64,000 nucleotides of DNA. Source: Pilaira anomala. Its lineage: Eukaryota; Mucoromycota; Mucoromycetes; Mucorales; Mucoraceae. The stretch is from positions 124,001-188,000 of the forward strand of contig JAIXMQ010000036.1 of NCBI GenBank assembly GCA_025716855.1, read 5' to 3'. The notes under the pieces are model-generated. The model ran no database searches. It saw nothing but the letters and a program-made list of their open reading frames with translations, and was not told where the DNA came from. The position numbers and the translations under genes were made by a program. This document shows, piece after piece, positions 33,223 to 45,369 of this stretch; position 1 is the stretch's first letter; each line of letters begins with the position of its first letter.

Positions 33223-34562
33223 ATGTTCTCGGCAACTAAGGCTTCTTTGCGTACAACTCTTAACGGTAAAAATCTAACCTCCAAAAAAAAAAAATACTAT
33301 AAATTTTTTTTTTTTTTGTCTGTAAATCAAAAACTTAACAAGATTTACCAATAGTTGCTCGTCGTGCTTATACTAACAGTGGTGGTTATGAATCTACCTA
33401 CAAGAACTTGATGATTAACGCTGATACTAAGGTTATCTGTCAAGGTTTTACCGGTAAACAAGTAAGGATCCCCAAAAAAAAAAAAGAGAGTGTGTGTGTG
33501 TGGGGTAAAAAAAAAAAAACAAAAAATTAAATGATATAATTTAGGGTACTTTCCATTCTGAACAAGCTATTGCTTACGGTACCAAGATGGTCGGTGGTGT
33601 CTCACCCAAGAAAGCCGGCCAAACGCATCTCGGACTTCCCGTTTTCGGTACAGTTCGTGAAGCCGCTGAACAAACCAAGGCAGATGCCAGTGTTATCTAC
33701 GTCCCACCTCCCGGTGCAGCACAAGCTATCTTGGAAGCGATCGAAGCCGAGATTGGTTTGGTAGTTGCTATCACGGAAGGTATTCCTCAACACGACATGA
33801 TCCGTGTCAAGCAAGCATTGATGACACAAAGCAAGACCCGTTTAGTTGGTCCCAACTGTCCTGGTATGATCTCGGCTGAACAATGTAAGATTGGTATCAT
33901 GCCCGGTACCATCTTGAAGCGTGGTAAGGTCGGTATCGTCTCTCGTTCAGGTACTTTGACTTATGAAGCTGTTCAACAAACTACGGATGCTGACCTTGGT
34001 CAAACTTTATGTGTTGGTATTGGTGGTGATCCTTTAAATGGTACCAACTTTATTGATTGTCTTAAGGTCTTTTTGGATGATGATAACACTGAAGGTAATT
34101 ATTAAGAGTTTTTTTTTTCTTGGGAATACAATGGGAAAAAAAAAATATTTTGGAAAAGCGCGTTTTTAATTATATATATATTTTTTAATTATAGGTATTA
34201 TCATGATTGGTGAAATTGGTGGTACTGCTGAAGAAGAAGCTGCTGATTTCTTGACTCAATACAATTTGTCTAGAGCTAACCCTAAGCCTGTCGTCTCTTT
34301 CATTGCTGGTGTAACTGCTCCTCCTGGTCGTAGAATGGGTAAAGTGTGGTTTTATATATATATATGTGTGTGTGTTATAGTTTGTTTTTGATTATACTAA
34401 TGCTATTGTATAGGTCATGCTGGTGCTATTATTTCCGGTGGTAAGGGTGGTGCTGGTGATAAGATTGCTGCTTTGGAACGTGCTGGTGTCTTTGTCACTC
34501 CTTCTCCCGCCAAGTTGGGTGTTTCCTTAAAGGCACGTATGCAAGAAGCTGGTTTGGTCTAA
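33223..34562 (+). CDS. LSC1: succinyl-CoA ligase alpha subunit, mitochondrial
   Basis: Catalyses the nucleotide-forming step of the TCA cycle (succinyl-CoA to succinate) with a beta subunit encoded elsewhere. Five exons: 33223-33265, 33355-33461, 33545-34094, 34195-34338 and 34414-34562, giving 330 residues. Seen: an N-terminal mitochondrial presequence rich in Arg/Ser/Thr, the CoA-binding [56 protein letters not shown] and the phosphohistidine H283 in [18 protein letters not shown]. It ends [16 protein letters not shown]. Codon use is more biased than in neighbouring genes, as expected for high expression. Confidence 0.95.
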
Positions 34563-35077
34563 ATCCATCCAATCTATCTATCTTTTTTTTTTCTTGACGA
34601 ATATACACACATACACTCACTCACAAACACATATCATATATACTGTATAAAAAAAAAAAAAAAAAAAGGAGAGAATTAACTACATTACCATTTTCAAAGA
34701 AATAATTATCTTAGATTAAATATAAAAAAAAAAAAACTATATGAATTATATAATGTGCGTGTAACAAGATGTTTATAATTACAATATTTCTGTAAAGGGA
34801 AACGGGGATTTTTTTTTTTTCTGTTGTCGATTCATATTTAAGGAATTCACACGATTTCTTTTTTTTTTTTTTACAAAGCTTTTTATCCCGTGATTTACAA
34901 TTGGTATTACTTTCAATCACGTGCTAAGAAAAGAAAAAGCAAGTAAAAGAAGCTGGTTTTTTTTTTTTTTAAAGCCACGCGAAAGTTGTGTTTATATATT
35001 TTTTTTCTTATTGCTTCCATCTTTTTCTCTCTTTTTTATAACAATTTTTTTTTTTTGGAAAAACTTTTTTTTTAAAT

Positions 35078-35801
35078 ATGGCTGATATTAACGAAATTGC
35101 TACTGCCTTCACTAAATTTTACTATGAAACTTTTGATCGTAGTAGACAAGAGTTACTTTCTCTTTACGTAAGTAGCTTTTTTTTTTAAAAAAAAAAGTGT
35201 GTGTATGTTTTCTTTTGAACTGAACCCTTTTTTTTTTTTTTTTCCATCTCGTTTAGAGAGATCCATCTATGCTTACTTTTGAAGGTCAACAATTTGTTGG
35301 TGCTTCTAACGTTGTTGAAAAGTTAGTTGTAAGTATTTATTATTAAAAAAAAAAAAAGACGTGTATTGTGTTATGTGTGTGTGTGTGTGTGTGTATGTTG
35401 GGAAGGTGCAGGGACCTAACTTTTATTATTTTAGTCTCTTCCTTTCCAAAAGGTTCAACATCGTATCTCTACTACTGATGCTCAACCTGGTAGCCCTAAT
35501 TCCGGTTCTATCATTGTTTCCGTTACTGGTGCTCTTTTGGTAAGTTTTTTTTTTTTTTTAAAAAAAAATTTTAAAGTGGGGAGGCTGAATTGCGTTCAAA
35601 AAAAATTTTTTTTTTTTTTTTTGTGGTGCGTGTGTATGTGTGTTATGTGGTCAGTAAAAAAAACTGATAAGCGTTTTTTTGTGTTAAAATTAGATCGATG
35701 AAGAACAAAACCCTCAAATGTTTTCTCAAACTTTCCAATTGGTTCCTGAAAATGGATCTTATTGGGTTTATAACGATATCTTCCGTTTGAACTACGCTTA
35801 G
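35078..35801 (+). CDS. NTF2: nuclear transport factor 2
   Basis: Carries Ran-GDP into the nucleus, a homodimer at nuclear pores. Four exons (35078-35167, 35257-35328, 35435-35539, 35694-35801) give 124 residues, the standard length. The NTF2 fold is clear: AFTKFYYETFDRSRQELLSL, a DPSMLTFEGQQFVGASNVVE segment, QHRISTTDAQP, SGSIIVSVTGALLIDEEQNP and FSQTFQLVPENGSYWVYNDI. Every intron lies between codons (phase 0). Confidence 0.95.
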
Positions 35802-35937
35802 ATATACCTTTCTTTCTCTCTCTCTCTTTTGCTTCTTCTTCTTTTTTTTTTGATATTTTTTTATTAAATATAAAATCATTAAAGGGAAAGATTATATATA
35901 TATATATATATATATTTTTTATTTTACAATATTTTTT

Positions 35938-37394
35938 TTACTGGAAAGCAGCCAAGATGTTTTGACGCATGTTAAAATCATCCAACTTAGAGGTAGCAAC
36001 ATCATCAGAGGAAGCGATTTTAGCAAGACGGGCCTTTTCGGTCTTGAGGAAAGCTTCACCTTGACCAAGGACCTTTTCCATGATCTTGGCATAATAGTTA
36101 GCGTAACGGGTACCAATCTCTTGAGCAGCCTTGACAGCTTCTGCATGAATCTTTTCACGTCCAGATGTATCCTTCATGAATTGAGTCACTAACTTATCAA
36201 GGGTTTCAATACGACCCGCAGTAGCTTCTAAACCTCCACCGACTAAACGATGTGTACCACAGTGTTTGTTAAGGTAGTCTACAAATGCCTTTTCTGTACG
36301 TCCTCCTTCATATGCAATCGGTTCGCTTTCTCCGGCAGGGAAAAACTTGAGTGTTGGGAATCCAGAGATATCGAATTCAGTACCAATGTCTCTTTCTTGA
36401 TCAGCATCAATCTTTGCTACTACACACTATAGACAATATGTTTTTTTTTTAGTTTTTTTTTTTTTTCTGTACAGTTCAAAGATATATATATATATATAAA
36501 CTTACGTTAGGTTCATTGGCAAATGCATGAGCAACCTTTTCATAGATAGGAGCTAAATATATCAATTAGTAAAAAAAAAAAAAAAAAAAAAGATACGTCA
36601 TATTCTTAAATTTGCTTTTTACCAAGAGTTTTACAATGACCACACCAAGAAGCATAAAATTCAACCAAGACATTCTTCTTTGGGTTTAAAACGATATCAT
36701 GAAAGTTCTTTGTATTCAATTCAACGACACTTGATTTTTGAGACTTGATACGAGGCGCGATATTGGTCTTTTCACGTACAAAAGCCGCAAGAGAAGCCAA
36801 ATCACGACCACCTTTATAATCTTCAACGCCTTCAGGGGAGTTGACGCCCTTAGGGAACCATTTCAAGGTAGGGAAACCCTTGACATCAAACCAGGTACCG
36901 GTGTCACGATGGGTATCGGCATCAATTTTAGCAATGATGACGTTTTCCTTTTGATGAGCGAAAGCGTCAGCTAATTCAGACCAAACAGGAGCCAAGTTCT
37001 TACAGTGACCGCACCAAGGAGCATAGAATTCGATCAAGGCAGGTTTGGTACCATCGATAGCGGTCTTGAAGTTAGCGTCAGTTAAGATGAGTACGTTCCC
37101 TTCGTATTCTGAGCCAGTTTGTTGTACAGTGGTTGTTGTTATCTTTTGACGAATAAGGTCTAATACGTCCGTGGCTGAATTGAGATGCTTTAACTGACTA
37201 AACGCGTTATTGACATGACCAGCTAACTTTTGTGGGGTGAGTGACTTGAGTTCGGTAACGAGTCTCTCCTTGTTTAATTGTTTGGTGTTCTCTACCAAGT
37301 TGAAAGCGAGTTGACCTCCTTGATAGTAATCGTAACCAAGGAAACTGGCGTTTACTACCAATAATAAGAAAAATAACTTTTTAAAAAAAGACAT
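35938..37394 (-). CDS. ERp38-type protein disulfide isomerase (two thioredoxin domains, ERp29 C-terminal domain)
   Basis: Forms and reshuffles disulfides in the endoplasmic reticulum. Three minus-strand exons (37394-36623, 36552-36506, 36426-35938) give 435 residues. The N-terminus is a hydrophobic leader (FFKKLFFLLLVVNASFLGYD) followed by about 70 helical residues not typical of the family. Two thioredoxin domains each have a WCGHC site (C128/C131 and C251/C254), with GFPTLKWFP and GFPTLKFFP cis-Pro loops. The last 95 residues are the helical ERp29-type domain. The protein ends NILAAFQ with no KDEL/HDEL-like signal, so retention may depend on the leader acting as an anchor. Confidence 0.92.
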
Positions 37395-38513
37395 TTTTTT
37401 TTTTTTTTGTTAAAGAAAAAGAAAAGAAAAAAAAGGAGGAGGGGAGGGGGGAGAGTTCAGACGGGACTTTTTTATAGTTTTTTTAATTGCCAAATCAACG
37501 ATGTCCAAGTATTGCTTTTTACTGCTCACTCTGAAAAATTTGGGCTGGTTTTTTTTTTTTCTAAAGCACGAAGAAGAAAATTCAAAGTGTTCACATGTTT
37601 CTATTTTATGTGTAGAATATAACCTTTTTTTAGCTTTTAAAATATTTCGTTGTATACATGTTTCTTTCGTGATTCGTCATCTACCTATATATTTTTGCCT
37701 CTTTCTTTTTATATGACTACAAAGTAACACGCGCCTTTTTTTTATTTCCAAGTCAAACATGTAACTCACACGTATTATAATGGTATCCATGCAACTTTAA
37801 TTACCGCCCAAACTTGGAGAAGAATCTTAACAGACTTTTTAATGCGAAAAGTAATGTCCTTGGTGCATTTTTTTTTGTAACATTTGCATTATAATTCATT
37901 GTTGCCTTGTATATTTAAATCATTTACTAGATTAACTTTTACAAAAAAAAAAGGTAGATCATTAGGGTTCCTTTAGATACTAATAAGTAGTATTTTGTTG
38001 ATTAGTTACAGAGTGAGTATATAATATGACATATATATATAAAAAATCGATATTTTTATCGTGCGTTTAAAATTGTTAAAAGAATGTGATTCATTTATTG
38101 TACAAGACGATGCCTTGAGTATAAAGGCAGCCATTATTTCATGATATATGCTTTATGCCCTGATTAGAAGAAGTCCTTTGTTTGATTTAAAATGATTTAT
38201 ATTTTTTTTTCACAGATAAAAAATAGCCTCTTTTTTTCTTTTCTTTTTTTTTTTAAAAAAAAAATTTTAACCAAGAGGATATCTTGTTTGGACATTAGAT
38301 CTGTCTACGATACGGTGAATACGAATACATTTCAAGAAGGTAAGCGATGCATGATCTTACACAGTGTTCTGAAAGATTGTGAAGGGCGGTTTTATAAGTT
38401 CACGTGGACGGGACAGGTAAAATAAAAGAAAAAAAAAAAAAAGACGTTCTTCTGTCTTTTTGGCCCGCCTGATTTTTTTTTTTTTTTTCTTCTTCTTCCT
38501 CTTTTTTGAAAAG

Positions 38514-38547
<34 letters not shown>

Positions 38548-38575
38548 TTTTATAAATAAAATAGATAGATAATAA
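37395..38575. other. divergent intergenic region
   Basis: About 1.2 kb separating the PDI gene and the GATA factor gene, both starting outward from it. It contains several T/A tracts (T12-A10 near 38243-38265, a long A run near 38514-38544). A short frame near 38270-38355 is followed by a GTAAGC. I find no matching downstream exon, so no gene is called. Confidence 0.5.
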
Positions 38576-39790
38576 ATGGTTATTCCACAAGAAAACTCAA
38601 CAAGTCATTTCACAAAGAAAAAAGAAATGGCAACAAATGAAGTTTCCGCAACCATGTGTTCTAATTGTGGTACAACGACCACACCGTTGTGGAGAAGAGC
38701 ACCTAATGGCGATACCATTTGTAATGCTTGTGGGTTATATTTTAAGGCAAGAAATACCTCCAGACCGGCTTCAATGAAACCCAACCAAAAGAAACAATTA
38801 TTAAAGCAACCACTACAACAACCACTACCACCACATCAACAACAACAACAACGTATGGATCCACCCCACTTTATATCAGCAGCCAATGCACCGGCTGGTA
38901 CATGTCCTGGTGGAGGACAATGTAACGGTACAGGCGGGTCACCCTCTTGTGAAGGATGCCCAGCATTTAATCAACATCAAGTGAATCGACATGCATTAAT
39001 TTGTGCAAATTGTAGAACGACCACCACACCTCTATGGCGTCGTGATGAAGGAGGGAATACGATATGTAATGCCTGTGGGTTATATTATAAATTACATCAT
39101 GTACATCGACCTGTGAGTATGAAGCGTAGTATTATTAAACGACGAAAGAGAATCGTCGTATCGGATAATGGAGAAGATATGGATATAGATGAATTAGAAT
39201 CGAGTAGTACATCCAACGACGACGATGATGATGATGATGATGAGGAGAAAGTAAAGGAAATGGCGGAGAAAAAGCGAAGGAAGAAAATTATTCATTCAAA
39301 ACTAAAGACGGTTGTGACACCATCCAATACAGTGCCAGCTATTGAAGATTATATCATACCGAAAAGAACGAATTTACTTAGTCAAAGATTTGATCCATTG
39401 TCTGATTATAGAACACCAGTAGGTACTACAACATCATCTACCAGTCATCGTACTACATGTCATGATAATACACCAGCAGCAGCAGCAGCAGCAGCAACAG
39501 CAACTCCACCCGCCCTTACTTCATTACCGCCAGCTACTACTAATACTACTACTACGTCAGTACAATTACCGCCAATTTTGAATCATCATCCACCACAACA
39601 ATCTAACTTAAATCCATATCAAGATTTAAGTGAATTTGATTTTGCAATGACTCGATTAGAAAGATTAAGAAGAAGAGTACCACCTGGACAAACGAAATTA
39701 TTATCGAAATTAACCCAATCTTTAGAAGACATTGTGTCACAAGCGGAAAATATTTTGTCAAATAGTAATAATGATCATTTATTAAAATAA
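38576..39790 (+). CDS. GATA transcription factor of the iron-responsive repressor type (SRE/URBS1/Fep1)
   Basis: An intronless 404-residue protein with two C-x2-C-x17-C-x2-C GATA fingers: C28/C31/C49/C52 and C143/C146/C164/C167. Between them lies the diagnostic Cys-rich block with C110, C116, C125 and C128 in [12 protein letters not shown] then EGCPAFN. That arrangement marks the fungal family that represses siderophore and iron-uptake genes when iron is ample, with the Cys block sensing iron. A basic tail follows finger 2 ([10 protein letters not shown]), then an acidic run, Ala/Thr/Pro-rich sequence and a C-terminal coiled coil, as in Fep1-type repressors. An internal Met at residue 18 is an alternative start. 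Confidence 0.92.
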   Translation: MVIPQENSTSHFTKKKEMATNEVSATMCSNCGTTTTPLWRRAPNGDTICNACGLYFKARNTSRPASMKPNQKKQLLKQPLQQPLPPHQQQQQRMDPPHFISAANAPAGTCPGGGQCNGTGGSPSCEGCPAFNQHQVNRHALICANCRTTTTPLWRRDEGGNTICNACGLYYKLHHVHRPVSMKRSIIKRRKRIVVSDNGEDMDIDELESSSTSNDDDDDDDDEEKVKEMAEKKRRKKIIHSKLKTVVTPSNTVPAIEDYIIPKRTNLLSQRFDPLSDYRTPVGTTTSSTSHRTTCHDNTPAAAAAAATATPPALTSLPPATTNTTTTSVQLPPILNHHPPQQSNLNPYQDLSEFDFAMTRLERLRRRVPPGQTKLLSKLTQSLEDIVSQAENILSNSNNDHLLK

Positions 39791-40015
39791 ATAGTATTAA
39801 AAAAAAAAAAAAGAAAGAAAAAGGAAAAAAAAAAAAAAAAAAAAAAAAGAAAAAAAAAGTAAAAAGAAAAAAAAAAAAGAAAGGAATATAAGAAGAGAAA
39901 AATATATAGAGAGAGAGAGAAAGAAAGAAAGAAAGAATAATATATAATATATACATAAGGAGTGTAAAAGATAGTTAAAGAGAGAGGGGAAATATATATG
40001 TATATATTTTTGTTT

Positions 40016-41747
40016 TTACTTGAAAAAGGTTGTAGTCATGTATTTTGATTTTTTTAATGATGGGCGTTGAATATAAGATATGGAAGGTACATGATTTGAA
40101 GAACTCTTGGTTGAGCAAGTAGTTGAACTTGTTAGTAAAGTAGGTACAGAAGATTGTGAATGATGCCTCATTTTTTTATTACGAAATATATCCCAAGGAT
40201 CATCTAGATTATATTCCTCTTCTTTATGCCAACCAGTGATGATACCAGTTCTTACCGTTAATTTTGAAATGATCTCTTCTTCCTTTGAATCCATTACGGA
40301 ATATAATTTGTCACTGAGTTTATCTTTGGTGATACCCTTTAATGAGACAACGGATTTTCCAACGGATTCTTTTGTATATTTATCCATAATAATATAAGAT
40401 AATTCAATCTCTTGTTGTGCATTTAACCAATTTTGAATATCCACAAGGTGACCACGTAACTGGAAACAATATTTTCCTTGTTGCTGTGAGGAATTAATCG
40501 ATGCAACAGGTGATAAATTATAATGAGTTAGAAATGTGTAACTAAAATAAGGTTTCTTTAAATGATTAATTTTCTTGAGATTTGATGAGGATGATTTACG
40601 AAGTAAGGTTTGTTTAAAGTGATCCACATAGACAATTTTGAAATAAAATGTATATTGTAAACTACCTTTACCAATTTGATGGTAAGATTGTGAAGTGGGT
40701 AAAGGTGGTGGTGAAGGTAATTGTTGATGTCTTTTTTTTAATGGCATAGAAACCGAAGTGGGTGGTAACTGTAAATGAAGAGGAGTAGTAGTAGTAGAAG
40801 GAGGAAGAGGAAGAGGAGGAGGAGTAGGACTAGGACTAGGAGAAGAAAATATTTTCATTTGTTTCAACACGTCTGCTAATTCTTCAATATTTAAATCAAC
40901 CAGAGAAGATTTTGCCCTTCTCAAGACCGGTTTCTTTTCTTCCAAGGATTTTTTCTTTTCATCTAGGATTTTCTTTTTTTCATCCATTAATAATTTTTTA
41001 GTTGTGCCTGAAGTAGTACAAGTCATGACCGAATTTGATGTACCTAGAATCGAGCTGATTTTTTTCTTTCGATTATTATTTGTTGCAGCGAATCGTTTTG
41101 GCATGATAGGAGTAGGAGGTGGAGATCTTAATTGTATACAAGGTGTGTTTAATACAATACTATTATTACTACCATGATTATCAGGCATAGCCACATAAAA
41201 TAAACCGACTTTCAGTTGTTGTCTGGTCTTGGGTATTGTACACCACGCGCCTTTATCAGAAACAAATTTGTAAATGTGATCTAGTTTATGTTCGGATTGA
41301 GGAATGACTTCTTTTGCTTCAGATACAAGTAGAGTCAGTTTATTGTTCTGGTGGTAGTTGTTGGTGAGTGAATCCACTCTGTTGACTGAAAGTGTGGTGG
41401 TTGCCTCGTTTCTTCTTAATCTTGAAAGTTGTTTATAGGAAACAAAATAAACGAGAGAAACGTTGAATGAACAAGTGCCGTTCGAATCGACTTTGGCAAC
41501 AGGAGAACTAATGATTGTTTTAGTTGGAATTAGGTCATCGATAGAAGCTGGTAATTTTAAATCTAATTCTGTTTCAATCTTGAGGGTTGTATCGGTTTGA
41601 AAATAACGACCTGTTTTTTTTTGTTGTTGTTGTTATTATTATTATATAATTTAATATATATATATATTTGTAAAAAAAACTTGTATTACCTTGTTGAATA
41701 CTAACGAGTATAGCATACTCACAAGTCTTTGTTAGGAGTAAAGACAT
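40016..41747 (-). CDS. C2-domain protein resembling CEP120 (DUF3668-type)
   Basis: Exon 1 is 41747-41690 and exon 2 is 41610-40016; phase 1 joins them into 550 residues. The N-terminus (YAILVSIQQGRYFQTDTTLK) recalls the first C2 domain of CEP120, which begins with a similar VSI-x-GR-x-F pattern. LTLLVSEAKEVIP and the WCTIPKTRQQLKVGLFYVAM segment complete it. A Pro/Ser/Lys-rich linker follows. A second beta-rich region (SLQYTFYFKIVYVDHFKQTL through LVDIQNWLNAQQEIELSYII and VSLKGI) would be the second C2. The coiled-coil tail of animal CEP120 is absent. The family call is by eye; a generic C2 scaffold is the alternative. Confidence 0.6.
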
Positions 41748-41936
41748 GGTTTTTTTTTTTTTAAAAAAAAAAAGTGTTATTGTTGTTATGTTGTTGTTAT
41801 GGTTATATACTAAAAAGGTGTTTTAAATGTTGTTGATATTTTTTTTTTTAAAAAAAAAAGAGAGAAAAAAAAAAAAAAAAAAGAAAAAAGTAAAAAAAAA
41901 AAAAAGGGAAAATTTTTTTTTATTATATTTTGGAAA

Positions 41937-41938
<2 letters not shown>

Positions 41939-41974
<36 letters not shown>
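41939..41974 (+). repeat. (GT)18 microsatellite
   Basis: An uninterrupted GT run in the spacer between the 3' end of importin alpha and the start of the C2 protein gene. A-rich tracts lie to its left. Confidence 0.95.
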
Positions 41975-41975
<1 letters not shown>

Positions 41976-42024
41976 TTTGTTAGGTTGTTTGTGTAAATCA
42001 AGTCAGTCCAGTCAGAGATTTTTT

Positions 42025-43923
42025 TTAAAAGTTAAATGCTCCCTGTGAATCATTGTGAAACATAAATTGACCATTTTGAGTATCAGGTGCCATTTCAGTA
42101 TCTTGTTCTTCTTCAGCATCATTAAAGTATTTATCGATAAGAGAATAAGCTTTTTTATAGATTTCAACATTATCATGGTGTTGTAAAGCATGAATATATT
42201 CGACTCCACCACATTCTTCAATCAATAAAGCATAAGGATTTAATCCGTCCATTGTATTCATTTTTTCCAAATCACCCACTTTCAAAATATTATCTAATCC
42301 ATCTAAAGCCACCAATATAATCTTGTTATCCATTGAAGTTAAAATATCACATAAAGGTTTAATGCATCCTTGAGAAACTAAATATTTAATTTGTTCCGGT
42401 TTATTTAATCCACCCGATGTAGCATTACAAATAGCCCAACACGCTTCCTTCTTTGTTTTACTTTCTCCCGTACTCAGGACTTGAATTAAAGGTCCAATAA
42501 TACCACTATCGATAATTGCTTGGATTTGATTTGTATTTCCTGCTGTGATATTTGATAATGTCCAACATGTCTCCTTACGAATAGGCTCTTTAGGACTACT
42601 TAATAATTGTAATAAAGCCCCAAGTGCACCATAATTAATCACGATTTGTGTTTGAGAATCATCTCCTGTAACAATATTACCAACGGATCGAAGCGCAGGT
42701 GTTTGAACGGTTGTGGCAGGATGTCCTAATAATTCAACTAATCTACCACATAAACCTGAATCGATCACAGCTTGAATACGTTCATTGGGTCCATCTGATA
42801 AGTATGAAATTGCCCAACATGTATCGATCAATACTTCTTCATCATTTGAGTTGATCAATTTGGATAAAACATTCAATGCGGGTGCAATCTATATATATTA
42901 ATTATTTTTTTTTTTTTTTGGTGAATATGTGTCTAAATAACAACCACGGTAAAAAAAAAAAAAAAAAAAAAAAAACTTACGAGACGCCAGTTGGGTTGAG
43001 GATTCTTGCCACGACAGAAATTAGATAAAGTCCAGGTAGCATTACGAATCATTGAAATCTTGGAGTTGTCTTCAAAAATAGCTAATAATGGTGGAAGTGC
43101 ACCTGATTCTAATACATAATCACGACATTTTGCGCTATCACCTGCAATATTTCCTAAAGCCCAAACTGCCTAATTTTTTTTTTTTTAAAATGTAGTTTAG
43201 CATAAAATTGTAAACAAAAAAGCAATTTTATATATACCTGTTCTTTGACGTCATTGACAGGACTACTCAATAATTCAATAAAATAAGGTACAGCACCTGC
43301 ATCAATTACAACTTGAGTTTGTTCAGCAGATCCAGATGCAATGTTAGTTAAAGCCCAAGCGGCCTCGAACTAAAAGGAATAAGTTAGTTAAGATATTCTA
43401 TTATTTTTTTATGGGAGGCATTTCATTTTTTTTTTTTTTTACCTACCTGAATTTGACTATCGGGCGAACGAAGAAATTCTACAAATCTTGGGACAACACC
43501 ACAACCAATCACTTCTTTAATAGGGGGATTCTTTTCTTTTGACAAGATTTTTCTGAACTGAGCAGTTGCTTGCAATTGAAGAGCGGGGACTTGAGCATAT
43601 AAACTTTGTACCATGTAAGGTAACGACTCCATAATCTTTTTTTTTTTTTTTTTTCAAAAAAGTTGTCAAAAAAAAATTATATATATATACATATAAAGTA
43701 GGTTGTTTATTTTTTTTACCTGAGCATCTTGAGTAGAAGTAGTAAAGTCATCATCCGAATCTTCACCCATTTCTTGCGCGTTCAAGTTTCTTCTTTTAGC
43801 TAAATTTTCTTCCTTTTTTTGCTTTCTGATTTCAACATGAGCGTTTTCACGTCTACGTCTTACTTCTTCAGGTTTAAAGCGACTGCGCTCTTTAAAAGCA
43901 CCACGACGATTATCTGCTTCCAT
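42025..43923 (-). CDS. SRP1: importin alpha (karyopherin alpha)
   Basis: An adaptor that binds classical nuclear localisation signals and pairs with importin beta. Five minus-strand exons (43923-43720, 43635-43447, 43369-43238, 43169-42981, 42888-42025) give 525 residues. The N-terminal importin-beta-binding region is clear ([20 protein letters not shown] ... KRRN). Armadillo repeats follow with the conserved Trp-Asn pattern: [61 protein letters not shown] and [12 protein letters not shown]. The acidic C-terminus is short. Length matches the family. One gene is seen here; fungi often have only one. Confidence 0.96.
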
Positions 43924-44557
43924 TTGATATATGTATAACTAGAGGATATAGAGAAATAAGGAAAAGAAAGAAAGAAAAAAAAAATTTGCATGTTGACTCT
44001 TTTATATCAAGTGTCTCTGTAGTACTTTTTTTGAATAGCCGAATTACCCTATCATTTGACGAAACAAAAAAACAAAAACAAAAAAAAAAAAGGTTGGTTT
44101 TAACCTAGTTTTATATTATTATGATTGTTTATTTCTTGTATTTGAACCGAGAAGTAAGAAGGTTTCTTTCATCTTTTGAGGTAAGCGTTCGAGGGAAGGT
44201 ACGTGATACATGAGACACGCATTTTTTTCATGTTTAAAAATGGTCACTGGGACCTTCAAGATCATAAAGTAATATTAGAAAAAAAAAGAAATGAAAAAGA
44301 AACTGACAACACTGTATCGTTTTCCGGTTTGACAGCTGTATCTATTTGAGTATAAACAATTGAAAAGGATAGTGTATAATAAGCGTATCGTTTAAACATA
44401 TCGAAACGGTAAACTTCTATAACCAAGGTGACGTCAGGTTCAATGAGTGTTGTTTCAAATAATAAATTTTGAAACTTTTTTAACCTCTTGCTTTAAAAAA
44501 ATCCCCCTTTTTTTTTATTATTATTCCTTTCTAAGTGAAATTTAGTTTCTTTTCATC
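43924..44557. other. divergent promoter region (importin alpha / VMA16)
   Basis: A 634-bp spacer shared by two outward-facing genes. The palindrome TGACGTCA lies at 44429-44436. A poly-T run and TTATTATTCC precede the VMA16 start. No gene seen. Confidence 0.6.
44429..44436. promoter_or_regulatory. CRE/ATF-type site (TGACGTCA)
   Basis: A perfect 8-bp palindrome bound by CREB/ATF-type bZIP factors in fungi, 121 bp upstream of the VMA16 start codon. Position supports a role, but a chance match cannot be excluded. Confidence 0.4.
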
Positions 44558-45369
44558 ATGGCAGGATATAGTAGTTTAGGTCCTTACAGTTACTGGACAG
44601 GCCTTACGGTCTCACTCTTGACTATTGTTGGACTTTATATGCTCTTTACAGGCTCCGGAGAAGCGTTCAATGTTGGTAAATTGCTTCAGGAAACATCTCC
44701 TTTTGCTTGGGCTTTAACTGGTATGGCGCTCTGTATCGGTCTTTCGGTTACTGGAGCAGCTTGGTAAAAAAAAAAAAAAAAGCTTGTTATTAAAACGCGT
44801 CTTTTGTATTAACATATAACTATTAGGGGTATTTTTATTACAGGTTCTGCACTTTTAGGTGGTGCTGTAAAGACACCTCGTATTCAATCTAGAAATTTAA
44901 TCTCCATCATTTTTTGTGAAGTTGTTGCGATTTACGGTGTCATTATGGCCATTGTCTATTCTGCAAAGTTGACTGATGTACCTCCCGAGAATATCTATTC
45001 TAATTCAAATTATTTCACAGGTAACATACGAAAAAAAAAGTAGAAAAGAAAAGAAAAAACTGACACTATATAAAATTATTAGGACATGCTATCTTTTGGG
45101 GCGGTTTAACAGTTGGTGTATGTAACTTGTTATGTGGTCTTTCAGTTGGTGTTACTGGATCAAGTGCTGCTTTAGCTGATGCACAAAACCCTGAACTTTT
45201 CGTAAAGGTTTTGGTAGTTGAAATTTTCGGATCCGTTCTTGGATTGTTTGGTCTTATTGTTGGTTTATTAACCGTAAGTTATTTTTTTTTTTTTGGGGGG
45301 GGGGGAGTATGTGATAAGTGTCATTAATTGTTATTTCTATAGACTGGTAAAGCTGCTGATTTCCATTAA
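44558..45369 (+). CDS. VMA16: V-type proton ATPase 21-kDa proteolipid subunit (c'')
   Basis: A proteolipid of the vacuolar ATPase membrane ring that carries protons. Four exons (44558-44763, 44827-45020, 45083-45273, 45343-45369) give 205 residues. Five hydrophobic helices are visible, starting with [19 protein letters not shown], which sets c'' apart from the four-helix c and c' subunits. Proton-carrying acidic residues sit within helices: E100 in [11 protein letters not shown] and the Glu in [12 protein letters not shown]. Conserved [16 protein letters not shown] and [20 protein letters not shown] are present. Confidence 0.94.

Noticed and set aside
38192..38425. Short frame upstream of the GATA gene followed by GTAAGC
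   Set aside because: No acceptor or downstream exon joins it in phase to the GATA reading frame, and the first half is low complexity.
41939..41974. Telomere-like or functional GT repeat
   Set aside because: A plain dinucleotide microsatellite, with no G-rich hexamer or heptamer array.
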